From: Siphonodentalium dalli
Taxonomy: Eukaryota; Mollusca; Scaphopoda; Gadilida; Siphonodentaliidae
Assembly: GCA_032622095.1 (NCBI GenBank)
Contig: CP136065.1
Location: 21,008,134 to 21,072,133, forward strand
Direction of reading: 5' to 3'
Length of the DNA: 64,000 bases
The position numbers were made by a program, and so were the translations under genes. Below are positions 37,601-52,600 of this stretch, one piece after another (the stretch's first letter is position 1; every line of letters begins with the position of its first letter). Below the pieces are notes generated by a model, which had not been told where the DNA came from, searched no databases, and saw only the letters and a program-made list of their open reading frames with translations.

Positions 37601-40600
37601 TTACTGGGCTGACAGAAAATAAAAACGAATTAATTGTCCTCTTTTGAAAGTCGATATCTGGGCACCAAGACTCCCTGGGCTGATGGGTCCGATCTAATTT
37701 TCTGTTTTCTATTGTTTTTTCTATTTGTATTAATTGTGTCAAATCGGACAGGAAGTCTTTAACAATAGCAACACAAATCACACGTGCGTGTAACTCAACT
37801 TGTTAACGCCACCGGTGTATACTGTTGGGCACATTTTAGAAATATGTGGACCTATGGGGTTTTATAACTAGATAATTGTTTTTTCCGGTTATTTTGGGAC
37901 GCGTTAAAGTTGTACTGCGACCCCGAGTCCGGTAAAAGCTGTAGTTGGAATGTCCAAGTTCGTGAAAGTTATATTGACTATGCCGATGATTTGAGAAGCT
38001 TTATTGTTTTAGGATATTGTAGAAAGGCTAATCTGGCCGTGTCAAATGAGCTATAGCGATGGGATATCTCGCAGGACAACACATTTCGGGTTTTCGTGAG
38101 GTGTGTATTCGATGGATGTCCTATAGTTGCAGTATGTAACTATTATGACCGCGTTAATTGCGTTCGATGTTTAGGTATGAACAATGGCTGGGCCATGCAC
38201 ACTTGAAGATTTTATGGCGGGAACCCATTTTTTTATCCGCATTTAGAAGCTTTCTGGTTTGGTGAATGAAAAACCTGCAGTAATAAGCCGTAGTTGTTTG
38301 TAATAATTTGAAGGATTAGTTGTTTTAACGAAATTCTGAGGCGGTCCATTCATGTAACCAATATATTTTATATTATAATTTATATTTATGGCTAATAATA
38401 TGATCTTGGTGGCGTTACCATTTCTGACTATGGTTTACTTGTCTAATATATGAATACACTCCTGGCACCGATCCCAGTAAACCACTAGTAAATATTTACC
38501 GTGTCTGTTATGAATGTTCGGAGATTACTCGTATTTCTGGAGTAATGAGCGTAAATCCTCGTCAAATTATACATCAATCAAACGCAATGAGATCATAGTG
38601 AACTGTCTAACCTCATTGTTATAGACTAAACGGTTGGGATTTTTCTTTGGTATTGCACTAACGAAACAAATTTACTCGAACAATATTCCAGGTGCATTCT
38701 GATCAAAGCTTGTTGTTGATATTTTGAAACAATGGAATAGTAATAGTATAACAGAGTCACTCATGCGCCCATTATGTTGAGTACTCGGGTACCTAGGTGT
38801 ACACATTTGTATGTTTTGAGCAAAATGGTTCACATAAACTTGTACCTTGTATCCACGCTGACCATATCTGATCAGCGTGACACTTAAGAGTCACATAACC
38901 TTATCAATATATTATAATTGTATTGTTTGTCGACATATTATGTTCTTGTTCGGATGCGTAGAACTGATAAGTTTGTACTTAGGTGCTATGCCAACTGTGG
39001 GAATGTACCATTCTACTAACATCGCCGAAAATCTCAAGCAAATCGACCGTACCACTCCATAGATATCATCATCTGAACTACGCATAATTGTAAATATTTA
39101 CATCTCGATTCGGGACACAACAATCGGCGACAAACTAATGCAAATAATTTCTCCATCGAGACCCATGGCATTTAACTAATATATAAGAATGACGATGTGT
39201 GTGCTGTAAATTTTGGCTTGGTTTAAACGTTCTCGAACTGTGGAGTCCAGGGTGTAATATATAGAGGATATAAAATGAGTGTTTCTCTCATATGATATTT
39301 ATGAAACGAGTCTAAGAATTTTCAGTTTTCTCGAGCCTCCGGCGAGAGAAAACTGAAAATTCGTGACGAATTACATATTCTATTTATTATATGACACCTA
39401 TAAATTGATTATGATGTCCAAAACCCACACAAATCACTAAATAGCTATATGACACCGACAGCAAAAGGTTAATGTGACGTCATTTCATTGCACCGAAGCC
39501 CAATTACACCTGGTGAACTAGCAGCAATAATATGCACGCGAAGATATAGTGCGCTATTCTGTTCTCAGTTTGTGACATTATATCGTATGTTTATTAAATA
39601 AATACGAATTACATATTCTATTTATCGTATAACAATGTCCAAAACTATATATTTCAAGATTATAATTGCGATAATTTCGGCATCGCGTTGGTTGACGCGC
39701 ACGAATTTGACCTGCATTTAGTTAGAGACACGGCTCGGCCCCGGCTGCTATTCAGCCAATCGGAACACACTTTTTGTCAACAAACCAATCAAATTATCGG
39801 AAGGTGATATGAACTAGTAGTTCATATGAAATTGAATTATGACATACTTTCCAAAGTAAATAATGATTGAGTCATATGATAAATATATTTATTACTTGAT
39901 CCTACCCTTGTTCCATTCAATAAACCCATTCTATAAATTGTGATATTAAACGTTCGTTTAATAACAGGAAATATTGCCAGGTGACTTTTTGACTTCCGGT
40001 TTGTCGTCTGTTTACATTCCGTACGCTACATCTCGAAATACTCTGGCTTCCAATATTTTTCGAACTATAATGAATGAAGAGTTTGAAAAGTTATGTCATC
40101 AAATATACCGAGTCTTTATTTATCTGTGACCATTTCGTTACATAACGCATAGTTACGCGAAACGTCATCGCATGCCTTATAGAAGCCGGTGTTAGTTTCG
40201 CGTTCAATTTGTTGATTTAAGTATTTTTGTCGAGGTTCTGGATCATGTAATAAATAGAATATACAACTGGTCCCCAGTTTATAGCGGAATTTACAAAACT
40301 CGTCCAGTAAATTAGGTCTGGACCGAGCCTTTTTTTGTAAATTCCATTATAAACTGGGGACTCGTTGTAGATCCTTTATATATTATAGAACCAGTAATTA
40401 TATATTGGGAGGTGGTTTCTATCCTTGTATTATCTGTCGGCTGCTTATATTTCCTGTAAAATATCCCATGATAGACCATTCCAATGTATATTTTAACTGA
40501 TTGGAGAATCAATTTAGTAAAGATGGGGTAACATCAGGGACATTTGCAATCATTGTCAGGGCCAACGATCAATTTGGTCAATTTGGGGAAATGTTTATCA

Positions 40601-43600
40601 ATTAAATGAAACACACCGAAGAACTATAACTGCTATGGTCACAGCGGTGCCACGATTTAAGATGACAACAACTGTCCGCTACCATTCCGAAGTTAAAAGT
40701 GATAATAACAACTGTCCATTTGAATTTGCAGAAAGGTATAACAATTTAACGCTCTACATAACATTTAGGCCGCTGCCAGTCATCTTGGATTATACTCATT
40801 GCATGGCTCAATCCTTCGACACACCATGTTGGCCACATGATGACTAAATCCCTAATCCGACCGTTATCAAACTTCATATGGATCTTCGCGGTTGGCTCTA
40901 TAGATGGGCGCTATAATTTGTTATCGAATGTCATAAGAAAACATGTCCACCAGCTGCCATGTTTGATTTCACATTTGAATCCATCCATGTTATTCAGTTA
41001 TTATTCATTTCTCTTTTGGTAAGCGGTAAATCGGCTTTTGAATTTTGTGTCAAATGTGTTGTAAAGTCGGACAGAGCATCTTTAATCCTCTTATTAAAGA
41101 TGCATAATCCGAATTAACGCTCGCAAATTACTATTTCCTTGGCTTCGGGGGTAAAAAATATTTGATTCGAGTCGAGAAACATACCCATCAAAGCTCAGAG
41201 TGATCAGATATCGATGTTTGAAATCTATTATTTTTCATCAACGATAATTTTAATTGGCCCAGTAAACAGTCGACGAGAAGATTTCCTCTGACCAAATTGC
41301 GGATGAAGATGGATAACTCTAAAATCCAGTGGCTTTTTTGTGTCAGATATTTGTCAAACTGGCAAAATTTCGTTGAACAAAATGTTGATAAATAACAGGT
41401 TTGGGCAATTTTATACTACAGTTGACTGGTTAGCATTATTTTTGGGTAATAACTCCATTCTGATAATTTAAGCGGAATTTAAAAAAATGCTGTTGTTGTT
41501 GTTGTTGGAATCTGATGATATAGGGACCATCGAATCGGATTGAGTAACTTTAACTGCACTGCATAACATCTTTCAAATTATTCCCTGTCCAAGTTGAACT
41601 AATGTCATAGGCACTTTCATTGTATATATATTGTTTGCTCAGTGTGAAATTCACAAGTCGATCGGATAGATACCTCTCATACATACCTATATAATATAAA
41701 CAACACGTAGTTTTCAGTTCCCCAAAGCAACCATATGTGCAGTATAATACATCGACTGCGAACTCAATGAAGTCATCGTCGTGGAGTACCATAACAATAT
41801 ATAGGGAATGCACCTTATGCACTGTATATTGAAAAAATCGGTGGTTTGCCTTGAAGGTATACGATTTGATTAGAATCACACGACTTTGTGTGCGAATAAC
41901 AGATGCTGTGTAGCGAATGATGTTCTCCGTCTGCAATTTAATAGATTCTGACGTCAAAGCAACGCATAATGATGTGAAATAAATGACATTCTGCATTATG
42001 AATGTACTATTGATCGTTCTTGGATACCACAATTAATCGCGGCAAAGATCGTTATCGTCAAAGGGCTCCTGGCACGACCATTGGCTGTATTGTAAGGTAC
42101 TAAGAAATCACACCACCCGGCACAGGTATACGGGTCTATGTTGGGCAACGTCAATAACCTTACCTAACAGCGACAGAGTGCATTGCGTCCACGAATCCAC
42201 TACGACTACCATAATTCCATCCAAATGGCAAGCCGTATATATATAACAGTGCCCTTTTAAATTTTGTTTTACCTTTTTACTCTATATTCGCTACTTAATT
42301 GTAGTGTTGGGGTAATAAACTTTCAGTCAATCTACATTCAGCACTCGTTTAAATTTACACTTCTGGAAGCGGAAGGTTTTGAAAAATTATGGCTGCTTCT
42401 GTTCGAATTGTATCATTGCACAATCTCATTCAGTCTGCATCTGATTAGCATTTTAGGATACATAATGTTCAGGCGTCGAATTAAACCTGTGCATTTTCGC
42501 TTCTCTTCAGTTACTGGGATCAAACATTGATAATTACATGGAGTACTTATATACAATTTATATATGAGAGCCTTATTGGCGTGATAGTAATTTATTAAAG
42601 ATGCAAGATCCGATTTGAAACTGAATAAGTTTAGGAACGATCTTTAATAAAATTCACATGATTATCATTATGACAGGAATATCTTATCTGATGATGTACG
42701 TGTATAGCTTTACAGTGTCAGATACAACATACATCTAATATAAATGTTAATCTTTACAGCAATTCCAGAAACAGACTGTGATATCATACATTCCGAACAC
42801 GTGCACCCAGGTGTGCTATATGAATTCCACGAAGACGTTTGGAGGGACGTCGATACCTACTATCATAAAAACGTCAAACATGAAGCGACGTTGAGGTTAC
42901 AACTGAAGTGGCGGGAACAGAAGCTTGGCGTGATCATAAGGACACGGTCTGTGGCGTCTGTCCGAGCAGTGGTAGAATGGCACGAGAACAATTCATCAGT
43001 CGCCGAGACGATATCGGCCTCCTGCTTTTACCAAGGTCACGTGGTCGGACGTGATGACCTCATGGCTGGGTTGTCTGCCTGCGAAGGATTGGTATGTAAG
43101 AGAAATTCGTGTCAATTTGAAAAAGTCTATACTTTAACCCTTTACCCAACAGAATGGCCCTGTGCCAATGCATTCTCTTATATATGCGAGTCGACCATAG
43201 GTCGCCTCGCATATATAAGAGAATGCATTGGCTTAACACATTAAAAATTATAAAATTGTTAAAGAATGTAAGAAAAAATGGTAAAAAGTGTTAAAAAAAG
43301 ATATTTTTTAGGCCAATGCATTCTCTTATATATGCGAGGCGACCTATGGTCGACTCGCATATATAAGAGAATGCATTGGCACAGGGTATAACTGTAACTA
43401 TCACAATGTGGTCAAGGAGCCGGTTCCAATGATATCCATATTTGTATGGTTCTATTGAGACAGACCGAAGATATTTTAGTCTGTTGAAGCTTTATTTGGC
43501 CGGTTTTGGCCGGTTTGTTGAGTAAAGGGTTAACCCTTTACCCAACAAACCGGCCAAAAAAAACGCCCAAATAAAGCTTCAACAGCCTAAAATATCTTCG

Positions 43601-46600
43601 GTCTGTCTCAATAACACCATACAAATATGGATATCATTGGAACCGGCTCATTGACCACATTGTGATGGTTACAGTTATGCCCTGTGCCAGTGCATTCTCT
43701 TATATATGCGAGTCGACCATAGGTCGCCTCGCATATATAAGAGAATGCATTGGCCTAAAAAAAATCTTTTTTAACATTTTTTACTATTTTTTCTTACATT
43801 CTTTAACAATTTTATAATTTTTTCTTACATTTTTTAACAATTTTTATAATATTTTTCTACATTCTTTGACACTTTTATCATTTTTAATATGTGTTAAGCC
43901 AATGCATTCTCTTATATATGCGAGGCGACCTATGGTCGACTCGCATATATAAGAGAATGCATTGGCACAGGGTCGTTCTGTTGGGTAAAGGGTTAAAGAG
44001 TTCAGAATGATCCGAATCCTAATTTGTGTTGAACCACTAGAGTGCATGACCAGAAGATATAGAATTGTAAGATATAGAATTGTGAAATATTTCGCTTGGA
44101 CTATTTTGTTGGGTATCGTGGTTCGAGTGGATCGAGACTTCTGCTTTTCCTCTCAATCACGAGGACATGACTGATTGGTTGATTTATTTATTGTAACACC
44201 AATAACAGATGGTATCATTTGTCTTAAACTATTAAGTACTTTGTGTCACCAATGTAAAACACCTGCGTGTTGCTACAAACATGTGGTGCATGGGTGATAA
44301 ACATCGATAGCATTTCATACCAAATAAGGATTGGATCAATATTTACTCATTGAGAATAGAATTCTACACTTTCGTTATTTCAGTGTAATACTAGTGAATG
44401 GAAATATATACAGTTAGCACTGCTGGGCCAATCATAACCTGCGTTTTATAAAGGTACAATTATTCAGCTCGAATTACAATGCTGTATCACTAAAAATCAT
44501 TGTAGCAGCATATCTTCGAAAATTAACTATGCCTTTAATATATGAATGTTGTTATATATAACAGTGTTACGTGTATGTAGCTGCATATGTCTGAATGTTC
44601 CAGGCTGGCCTCATTAACTTGGAGAATGAGACTGTGTACATACAGCCAACAAGAGATGCTGTCGAGAACACCGACCTCCACGTGATGTACACATGTAAGC
44701 CGAAAAACAGAAAATACGAAAGATCTCCGATAGAAGAACTCAAAGGTATGCTGCCCCACGTCTACTTCGAATTGTACATCTGCTAGTGGCTTATTTTGGG
44801 GTTCTGTTGTTAACCCTTACTATACTAATTACCCTTACTATACTAATTACCCTTACTATACTAATTACCCAATGACGATAGAAGAAATCAAAGGTATGCT
44901 GCCCCACGTCTACTCCGAATTGTACATCTGCTAGTGGCTTATTTTGGGGTTCTGTTGTTAACCCTTACTATACTAATTACCCTTACTATACTAATTACCC
45001 TTACTATACTAATTACCCAATGACGAGTAGTTCCCTTCGGAAATTTTCAGATAAGTTCACCAAAGGCTATTTGTTGAACTTATTATCTTAACATTTCCTA
45101 GCAATTAATGGGAATCCTTCTGCACTTGTATAATCTTTCGCATAACTGTCGTCTGCTTTTATTTACCGAATATTCCTCCAGATGAGTAATTGACCAGTCC
45201 AACCTTCACCTTTATAACTTGGTAATTCAGTAAATAAAGGTTTAATGAGCTATACTCGGTCTTAATCCTCCAACAAGGAACTGACAAGGCGTGCTACCAC
45301 CACCCGTCGTTACGCTCTGCTGTAATCCATACTGAAATTAAGTTGGGCAGCGGAACTGAACGTAATTTGGGGCGTAACAATTTATGAGTTTTATGATTAT
45401 TGCAGTAAAGATGTTTCTCCTCTTCCATGCCTCATGACCTATCAATGGATGGACCTGTACGTCTTTCCTAAACTGATGCGTATGTCAATGTCTTTTAAAA
45501 GACACCTTTCGTAAATTCGAGGAACCAAATAGACGATACAATGTTTCCTTACAATGAAATTGTTATTGACTAGACGTTCATATAAGATTTGGTGCAGCCT
45601 ATCCGTCGTTAGCCTGGAGTATGAGGTTGATGTATATATAATAAGGAGACACCGATTTTCTTTCAGCATCACTGCGACATAAACGATCCACGAGGATTCG
45701 AAGAAGAGCCGGTGACCAGAAACGGGTCTTAGAAGTGTTGGTCGCTGCAGACAAGGACGTAGTCAAACACGTCGGCGAAAAGAGGGTGCTCACTTACATC
45801 ATGACTCTGATGAACATAGTAAGATCAAGTTGCGCCATCGTTTCTGGCATCGTCTTAAAGGTATATCTTATTACTTGCGTCAGTCCATGCTGGACGCAAG
45901 TAATGTTTTCGGCTCGGATGTCTGTCCTTCCGTGAATATGTTACGTCATACCGGAAGTACATATTGTAAAAAAAGGACACGCGCTAATATGAAATGGTTG
46001 CATCAATTGTAATTTAAATCCACATATATACTTAATTTGCATTGTTATCTGGTTTTATTTTGGTAATAAATCGTTCATAAATGAACAATATTGAATTATT
46101 TCTTTCTGGAAACCGATCAAGACGCCATGACGTCACGACGCACATCAGGACGTCACAAGCTACATGGGCGCGCAAAACACCAGACATGATTGCGTCGATG
46201 TCCAGACAGCTGAGACTCGTATTACACGGACAGGCTAAACCATTCCATCTGCCAACAACTTCGTGTTTGATTATTATAAATATATATACTACATGTAAAA
46301 CAAACGTCGGCAACAGTACATGCCCATTAGAAGCCTATTTTATATATCTTGAAACTCGAGGAAATGAGTTAAGATCAGTCTAAAAGATGCGTGCGGAATC
46401 GTTTTCTTTTTCGCAGTGACTGTGAGGTGCGAACATATTTCTGGAAAGTTCAAAACATTTTCGAAAGATCCTGGTGCATATAAATCATGTCCGGTCAATA
46501 CCGGTCAAACAGTCGGGCGCGTGGTTCAATTGAAAAACAATTGCACTGAAAATGTGAATGTGGAAACATGGATTATTAAAATGCCTTATTAATTAACTGG

Positions 46601-49600
46601 GAAAACAAGCTTTCTCATTCTCAAACGCAATAGACATTTTGATATGTTCCCGAAGTCTGTAGATCAGTCGCTAAGGGCATGTTCACATTGACACATTGTT
46701 AATCAAAGACTAACCAATGATCCCGTTTCCTTTATTTAATTGTGTCGGTATTTTGTAATTTATTTTGATGGTTTTTGCCACTGGCATACACACTTGATAT
46801 CATTCTAGTCAAACTAGTAAGTTAACCCAATTGGCATATAATATAGCATCGTCGGCAACCAATCGTCTTCACACCCTTCATATGAACGATGTCTATATTC
46901 TTATATTAATATGTCAAACAACTCGTACGTATTACTAAGACTATCATTAGTGTAACTAGTGTAGATCAAATTGAGATAACAGAGATATTATGTCCGTACA
47001 CACCTATTTCAGCGATGGATGAACAGAGATTTGATATCTAGATTTTTGTTATCAATCTCTCAAACGAGGGGCCGCACCCGTGGTTCAATCTGTTGTTGGC
47101 AAGACACCACACAACATGCCAAATGTGTGATGGGCGCAAGTATAGGCAGCTCCAGTGAGTGCATTCTAGTTTGTGTATGCTTTGTTAAAATGTGTCTTAG
47201 ATCCTTCGGATTTGCCACGGATCGCGAAAATTGGAAACTGTAAAATATAACCTAAGATAGAGGAAGTATGCAGAACCTAAATACGGATCGTTGTTGTAAC
47301 ACTAAAAGTCTAAGTCTAAGTATATGCTGTTTTGTGTAACGATTTTGTGTAACGAAATGTCAAATACGAGGTTCAAAACTTCAAGAACACTCTGTTTTCA
47401 AACTGTTGCTAGTCAATGATGAGAATTAGATCTTGTTTCTATTGCAAATGTCTAATTTCCAATTGATTTGACCTCACCTTATACACACACACTAGAACAA
47501 TCGATATATGTTCTTGAATTTTACTTTTTTATAACGCCAGGTCAACATGGCATATCAGCACCCAACATTGGGGTTAAAGATCGAAGTGGTTACTGTGCGG
47601 GTGATGCTTCTGGATGATAGATTGGTGAGTAAACCGTCCGCTTCAATGCTTCTGAATGATAGATTGGTGAGTAAACCGTCCACTTCAATGCTTCTGAATG
47701 ATAGATTGGTGAGTAAACCGTCCACATCAGCGGAAATTCTTCCACAAGTATTGTGCTTAAACGTTAACCAATTGAAACGGATTGCCATTATATACATGGG
47801 GTGTTGCCGCTGATTATAAATGGCACAAAGCATATATAAGATCACATGTATCTTCGGGTTATCATTATGTAGATATGTTCCCTAGTTCACTTTTTTCTGT
47901 AGAGTTGTTTTTGGTATATATATATATATATATATATATATACCACACATAATCTAAGTGGTCAAAGAATCGGAAAGATCAACATATGTGATTACGTTTA
48001 ACAGAAATGTATTCGTTTACTGAATATAACAAATTTGCTTTTAAGTTGTGCGTTATCTTAACTATGGTCATAACTACATGACAGCTTATACCTTGAACCA
48101 TATCCACGGCCAACGTGAACCATGAGTTTAGTGCTAATATAGTGATGGACAAAACGAACCAGCTCTATTTGGATTTCTCAAAATGCTAGACAATTTTGTA
48201 CGCCGAGTCGTAGCCTAAAATGTTTTACGTGCATTTGAATAGGAGAGGACCATCATTGTGGAGAACAACATGCCAGCCACAATACAAATATTATGCCGCT
48301 GGGCTCAGACGTTATACAGGAACCCATTAGATGAACGGAAACAAGACGTCACAGTCTTACTGACTAGGAAGCGATTCGGTCCGGCAGGTAAGCACGTGAC
48401 GTCAGTCTTACTGACTAGGAAGCGATTCGGTCCGGCGGGTAAGCACGTGACGTCAGTTTTACTGACTAGGAAGCGATTCGGTCCGGCAGATAAGCACGTG
48501 ACGTCACAGTCTTACTGACTCGGAAGCGATTCGGTCTGGCAGGTAAGCACGTGAGGTGTCATGGCATCATTTGGGTCTGTGGCTCGTTACTACTCTGTCA
48601 ATAAATAGGAAAGGACCAAATTGATACCAGAACAAGACGGCAACTACATATAAACAATGGTTTATAACATCTACATATTCTTGCACTCCATGTCTTACTT
48701 GCGATGTCAAACATCGACGTGGTATAAGAGATAGGTCGCGTTCTTGGTCTCACACACCAACTTCCACCATTGCACGTTGATATTCCCTCAATGCTCACGT
48801 TATCGGTGTTCTGTGTTAAACCTGGTACAGTTTACATGTTTATCTTTGGGGCAACTGTTTTTGATGTTTTTATCAAAATAGGTTGCTGTGAAATTCCACT
48901 GTACATGCATGTATATTGGTGTGATCGTCTACCCGAGCTCCGATGGTGTCACCCTGCCCACTTTGTTACGCGGGTTTTTGGCCATGTATTTCCAGGTGGT
49001 ATACTCGGGATTCATATCCCGCTGTTAGTGGGCATTCAGGATTCACACTCCGTCTTTAAATAGTATTCGGGATTCATATAAAAGGACTTTGATGGTGATG
49101 AATTGTTGATGTAAACATATTTATTTGCATCCAAATTAAATACATGATGGGATTGAAGCACAAGTTACACAACTTATCTTGGCATCGCTCCCGACAATAA
49201 TATAAAGAACATAATATTTACACAATTATAATGTAATTTATGAATGCACGTGTATAGAAAGTAGTATACAATGGTATAAAATGTGTTTTATGGTATAATT
49301 GATGTATATATGATGATAGGTTGGGATAAATTGTTAATCTGGCGCAGTTTGTCCGCGACAGCCATCAGTTCAACATATTGGCATCCGGTCATCACCGTAT
49401 GTGCCGGCAATATATAGTTATCAGGAGTGTGGTACGTAATGTGGTACAGTTTGGCAGATTAATATTGAGAAAATTGATGAACATAGATGAGATTGAAGTG
49501 TTAAGTGTGGATGGCAGGAAGACAGTCTTGCCAGACTATGCCATCCCCCACAATATACGACATAATTTTCCATAATTTTCACGACTATTATGTAATAGAT

Positions 49601-52600
49601 ATGTGTATTGCAAACAAAATATCCTATCCTATCCTATCCTTAAGTCTATGTCCTGCGTCACATATTTTGGTATTCAGGAATTAGCTCTTTCTGCGTTTGC
49701 CGGTTTGGCCACTTAGCCCCATATGAACTGTGTAAGGGCCTGAAATATTGAAATATTTATCCTTGCTCTCATTTGCTATCAATTGTCTTTTTTTCAGGAT
49801 ATGCCCCCATAACTGGTATGTGTGAACCAGACCGAAGCTGCGCCGTGGTAAACGAGGAAGGTTTCACGTCTGGATTCGTCATAGCTCACGAGGTGGCGCA
49901 CATGTAGGTAAACACAAGTTCATGTTCTTCTCCGTATGCTGCCCATCACTTAAACTATCTCGATCGAGGAGAATAATTTACTGTATCAGAGAAAAACGAA
50001 GGAAGTAACCTAATGGGATCCACTCAGTTTAGTACGTTTTGGTGGCGATATATTTCCCATATATACTTCCATTATTAAACGCCCACTTAATTTTCGAACC
50101 CCCAGATCATTTTATATAGAATATGTGCCATATTATATACCATTTGAAAGAGGAAGCTATATCTTAAGATATGGAGTTATTCCCCTTCCATTGTAATTAC
50201 ATTTTTACTTTGGATTCTTTTGCATTCTGGGAGCCATAACGGAAGGGGATGTTTCTATGATTTCAGCTATTTTCTATTTCTTTATGGGCACCTTCTGAGA
50301 CACAGACGTTCCAAATGGTGATGAAAGATAGTATTTTACTCATATTTTATGGCATAGATTGTTATTACAACCGTATATCAAGGCACTATAAAAATAATCG
50401 GCGACACGAAAATTAAATAGACCTTTAATCATATACAGTATGGATATACGCATTTACTATATTTGTGGACACAATTAATATCCTGGAACGTGGCAAAAGC
50501 AAATTGCTATATTGGTTAGATTTGAAGCTAGAAAATCTCATCGATTTAAAGGTTTGTGATGTGCAATGTTCAGCTTGGCTATGCTATTATGTCGGACGCC
50601 ATATTATATATGTGTAAAATTACTACTGGGAAACATATAGTCCGGAACAAACGTTTTCCGGGATTCAGCTCACTTCAAATACCGGGATATATCTGGTAAA
50701 ATCACAGTTACATGTATGTCCCAGTGAAATCCCACTCGGTGTATAAATATATTTAATTGAATTCCGCGATTCCGGACTATTTTCTACCCTGATAACACGT
50801 GAATGTTCCGGTGATAATTCTTTGGAGTATTCAATAGAAAAAAACATCAGAATCAGATAACACTATATACAGTTACATGCGTTGTAAGTATAGATAACAC
50901 AATAGACAGTTACATGCGTTGTAAGTATAGATAACACTATAGACAGTTACACGCGTTGTAAGTATAGATAACACAATAGACAGTTACACGCGTTGTAAGT
51001 ATAGATAACACAATAGACAGTTACATGCGTTGTAAGTATAGATAACACTATAGAGAGTTACGTGCGTTGTAAGTACATATAACACTATAGACAGTTACAT
51101 GCGTTGTAAGTATAGATAACACAATAGACCGTTACATGCGTTGTAAGTATATATAACACAATATACAGTTACATCCGTTGTAAGTATAGATAACACTATA
51201 GACAGTTATATGCGTTGTAAGTATAGATAACACAATAGACAGTTACATGCGTTGTAAGTATAGATAACAATATAGGCAGTTACATGCGTTGTAAGTATAT
51301 ATAACACTATAGACAGTTATGTGCGCTGTAAGTATGGAGAACACTATAGACAGTTACATGCGTTGGTAAGTATGGAGAACACTATAGACAGTTACATGCG
51401 TTGTAAGTATAGATAACACTATAGACAGTTATATGCGTTGTAAGTATAGATAACACAATAGACAGTTACATGCGTTGTAAGTATAGATAACACAATAGAC
51501 AGTTACATGCGTTGTAAGTATATATAACACTATAGACAGTTACATGCGTTGTAAGTATAGATAACACAATAGACAGTTACATGCGTTGTAAGTATAGATA
51601 ACACAATAGACAGTTACATGCGTTGTACGTATAGATAACACAATAGACAGTTATGCGTTGTAAGTATAGATAACACAATAGACAGTTATGCGTTGTAAGT
51701 ATAGATAACACAATAGACAGTTACATGCGTTGTAAGTATAGATAACAATATAGGCAGTTACATGCGTTGTAAGTATATATAACACTATAGACAGTTATGT
51801 GCGCTGTAAGTATGGAGAACACTATAGACAGTTACATGCGTTGGTAAGTATGGAGAACACTATAGACAGTTACATGCGTTGTAAGTATAGATAACACTAT
51901 AGACAGTTATATGCGTTGTAAGTATAGATAACACAATAGACAGTTACATGCGTTGTAAGTATAGATAACACAATAGACAGTTACATGCGTTGTAAGTATA
52001 TATAACACTATAGACAGTTACATGCGTTGTAAGTATAGATAACACAATAGACAGTTACATGCGTTGTAAGTATAGATAACACAATAGACAGTTACATGCG
52101 TTGTACGTATAGATAACACAATAGACAGTTATGCGTTGTAAGTATAGATAACACAATAGACAGTTATGCGTTGTAAGTATAGATAACACTATAGACAGTT
52201 ACATGCGTTGTAAGTATAGATAACAATATAGGCAGTTACATGCGTTGTAAGTATATATAACACTATAGACAGTTATGTGCGCTGTAAGTATGGAGAACAC
52301 TATAGACAGTTACATGCGTTGGTAAGTATGGAGAACACTATAGACAGTTACATGCGTTGTAAGTATAGATAACACTATAGACAGTTACATGCGCTGTAGG
52401 TATGGAGAACACTATAGACAGTTACATGCGTGGTAAGTATAGATAACACAATAGACAGTTACATGCGTTGTAAGTATAGATAACACTATAGACAGTTACA
52501 TGCGTTGTAAGTATAGATAACATTATAGACAGTTATATGCGTTGTAAGTATAGATAACACTATAGACAGTTACATGCGTTGTAAATATAGATAACACAAT

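Noticed and set aside
44816-45018. TTACCC repeats as a telomeric remnant
   Set aside because: The unit is an 18-bp motif (TTACCCTTACTATACTAA) duplicated locally, not a run of TTAGGG.
49904-49912. Later donor GTAAAC at 49908 for exon 8
   Set aside because: It would put TAG in frame directly after the HEVAH codons; GTAGGT at 49904 restores HEVAHIFGLVHDG with exon 9.
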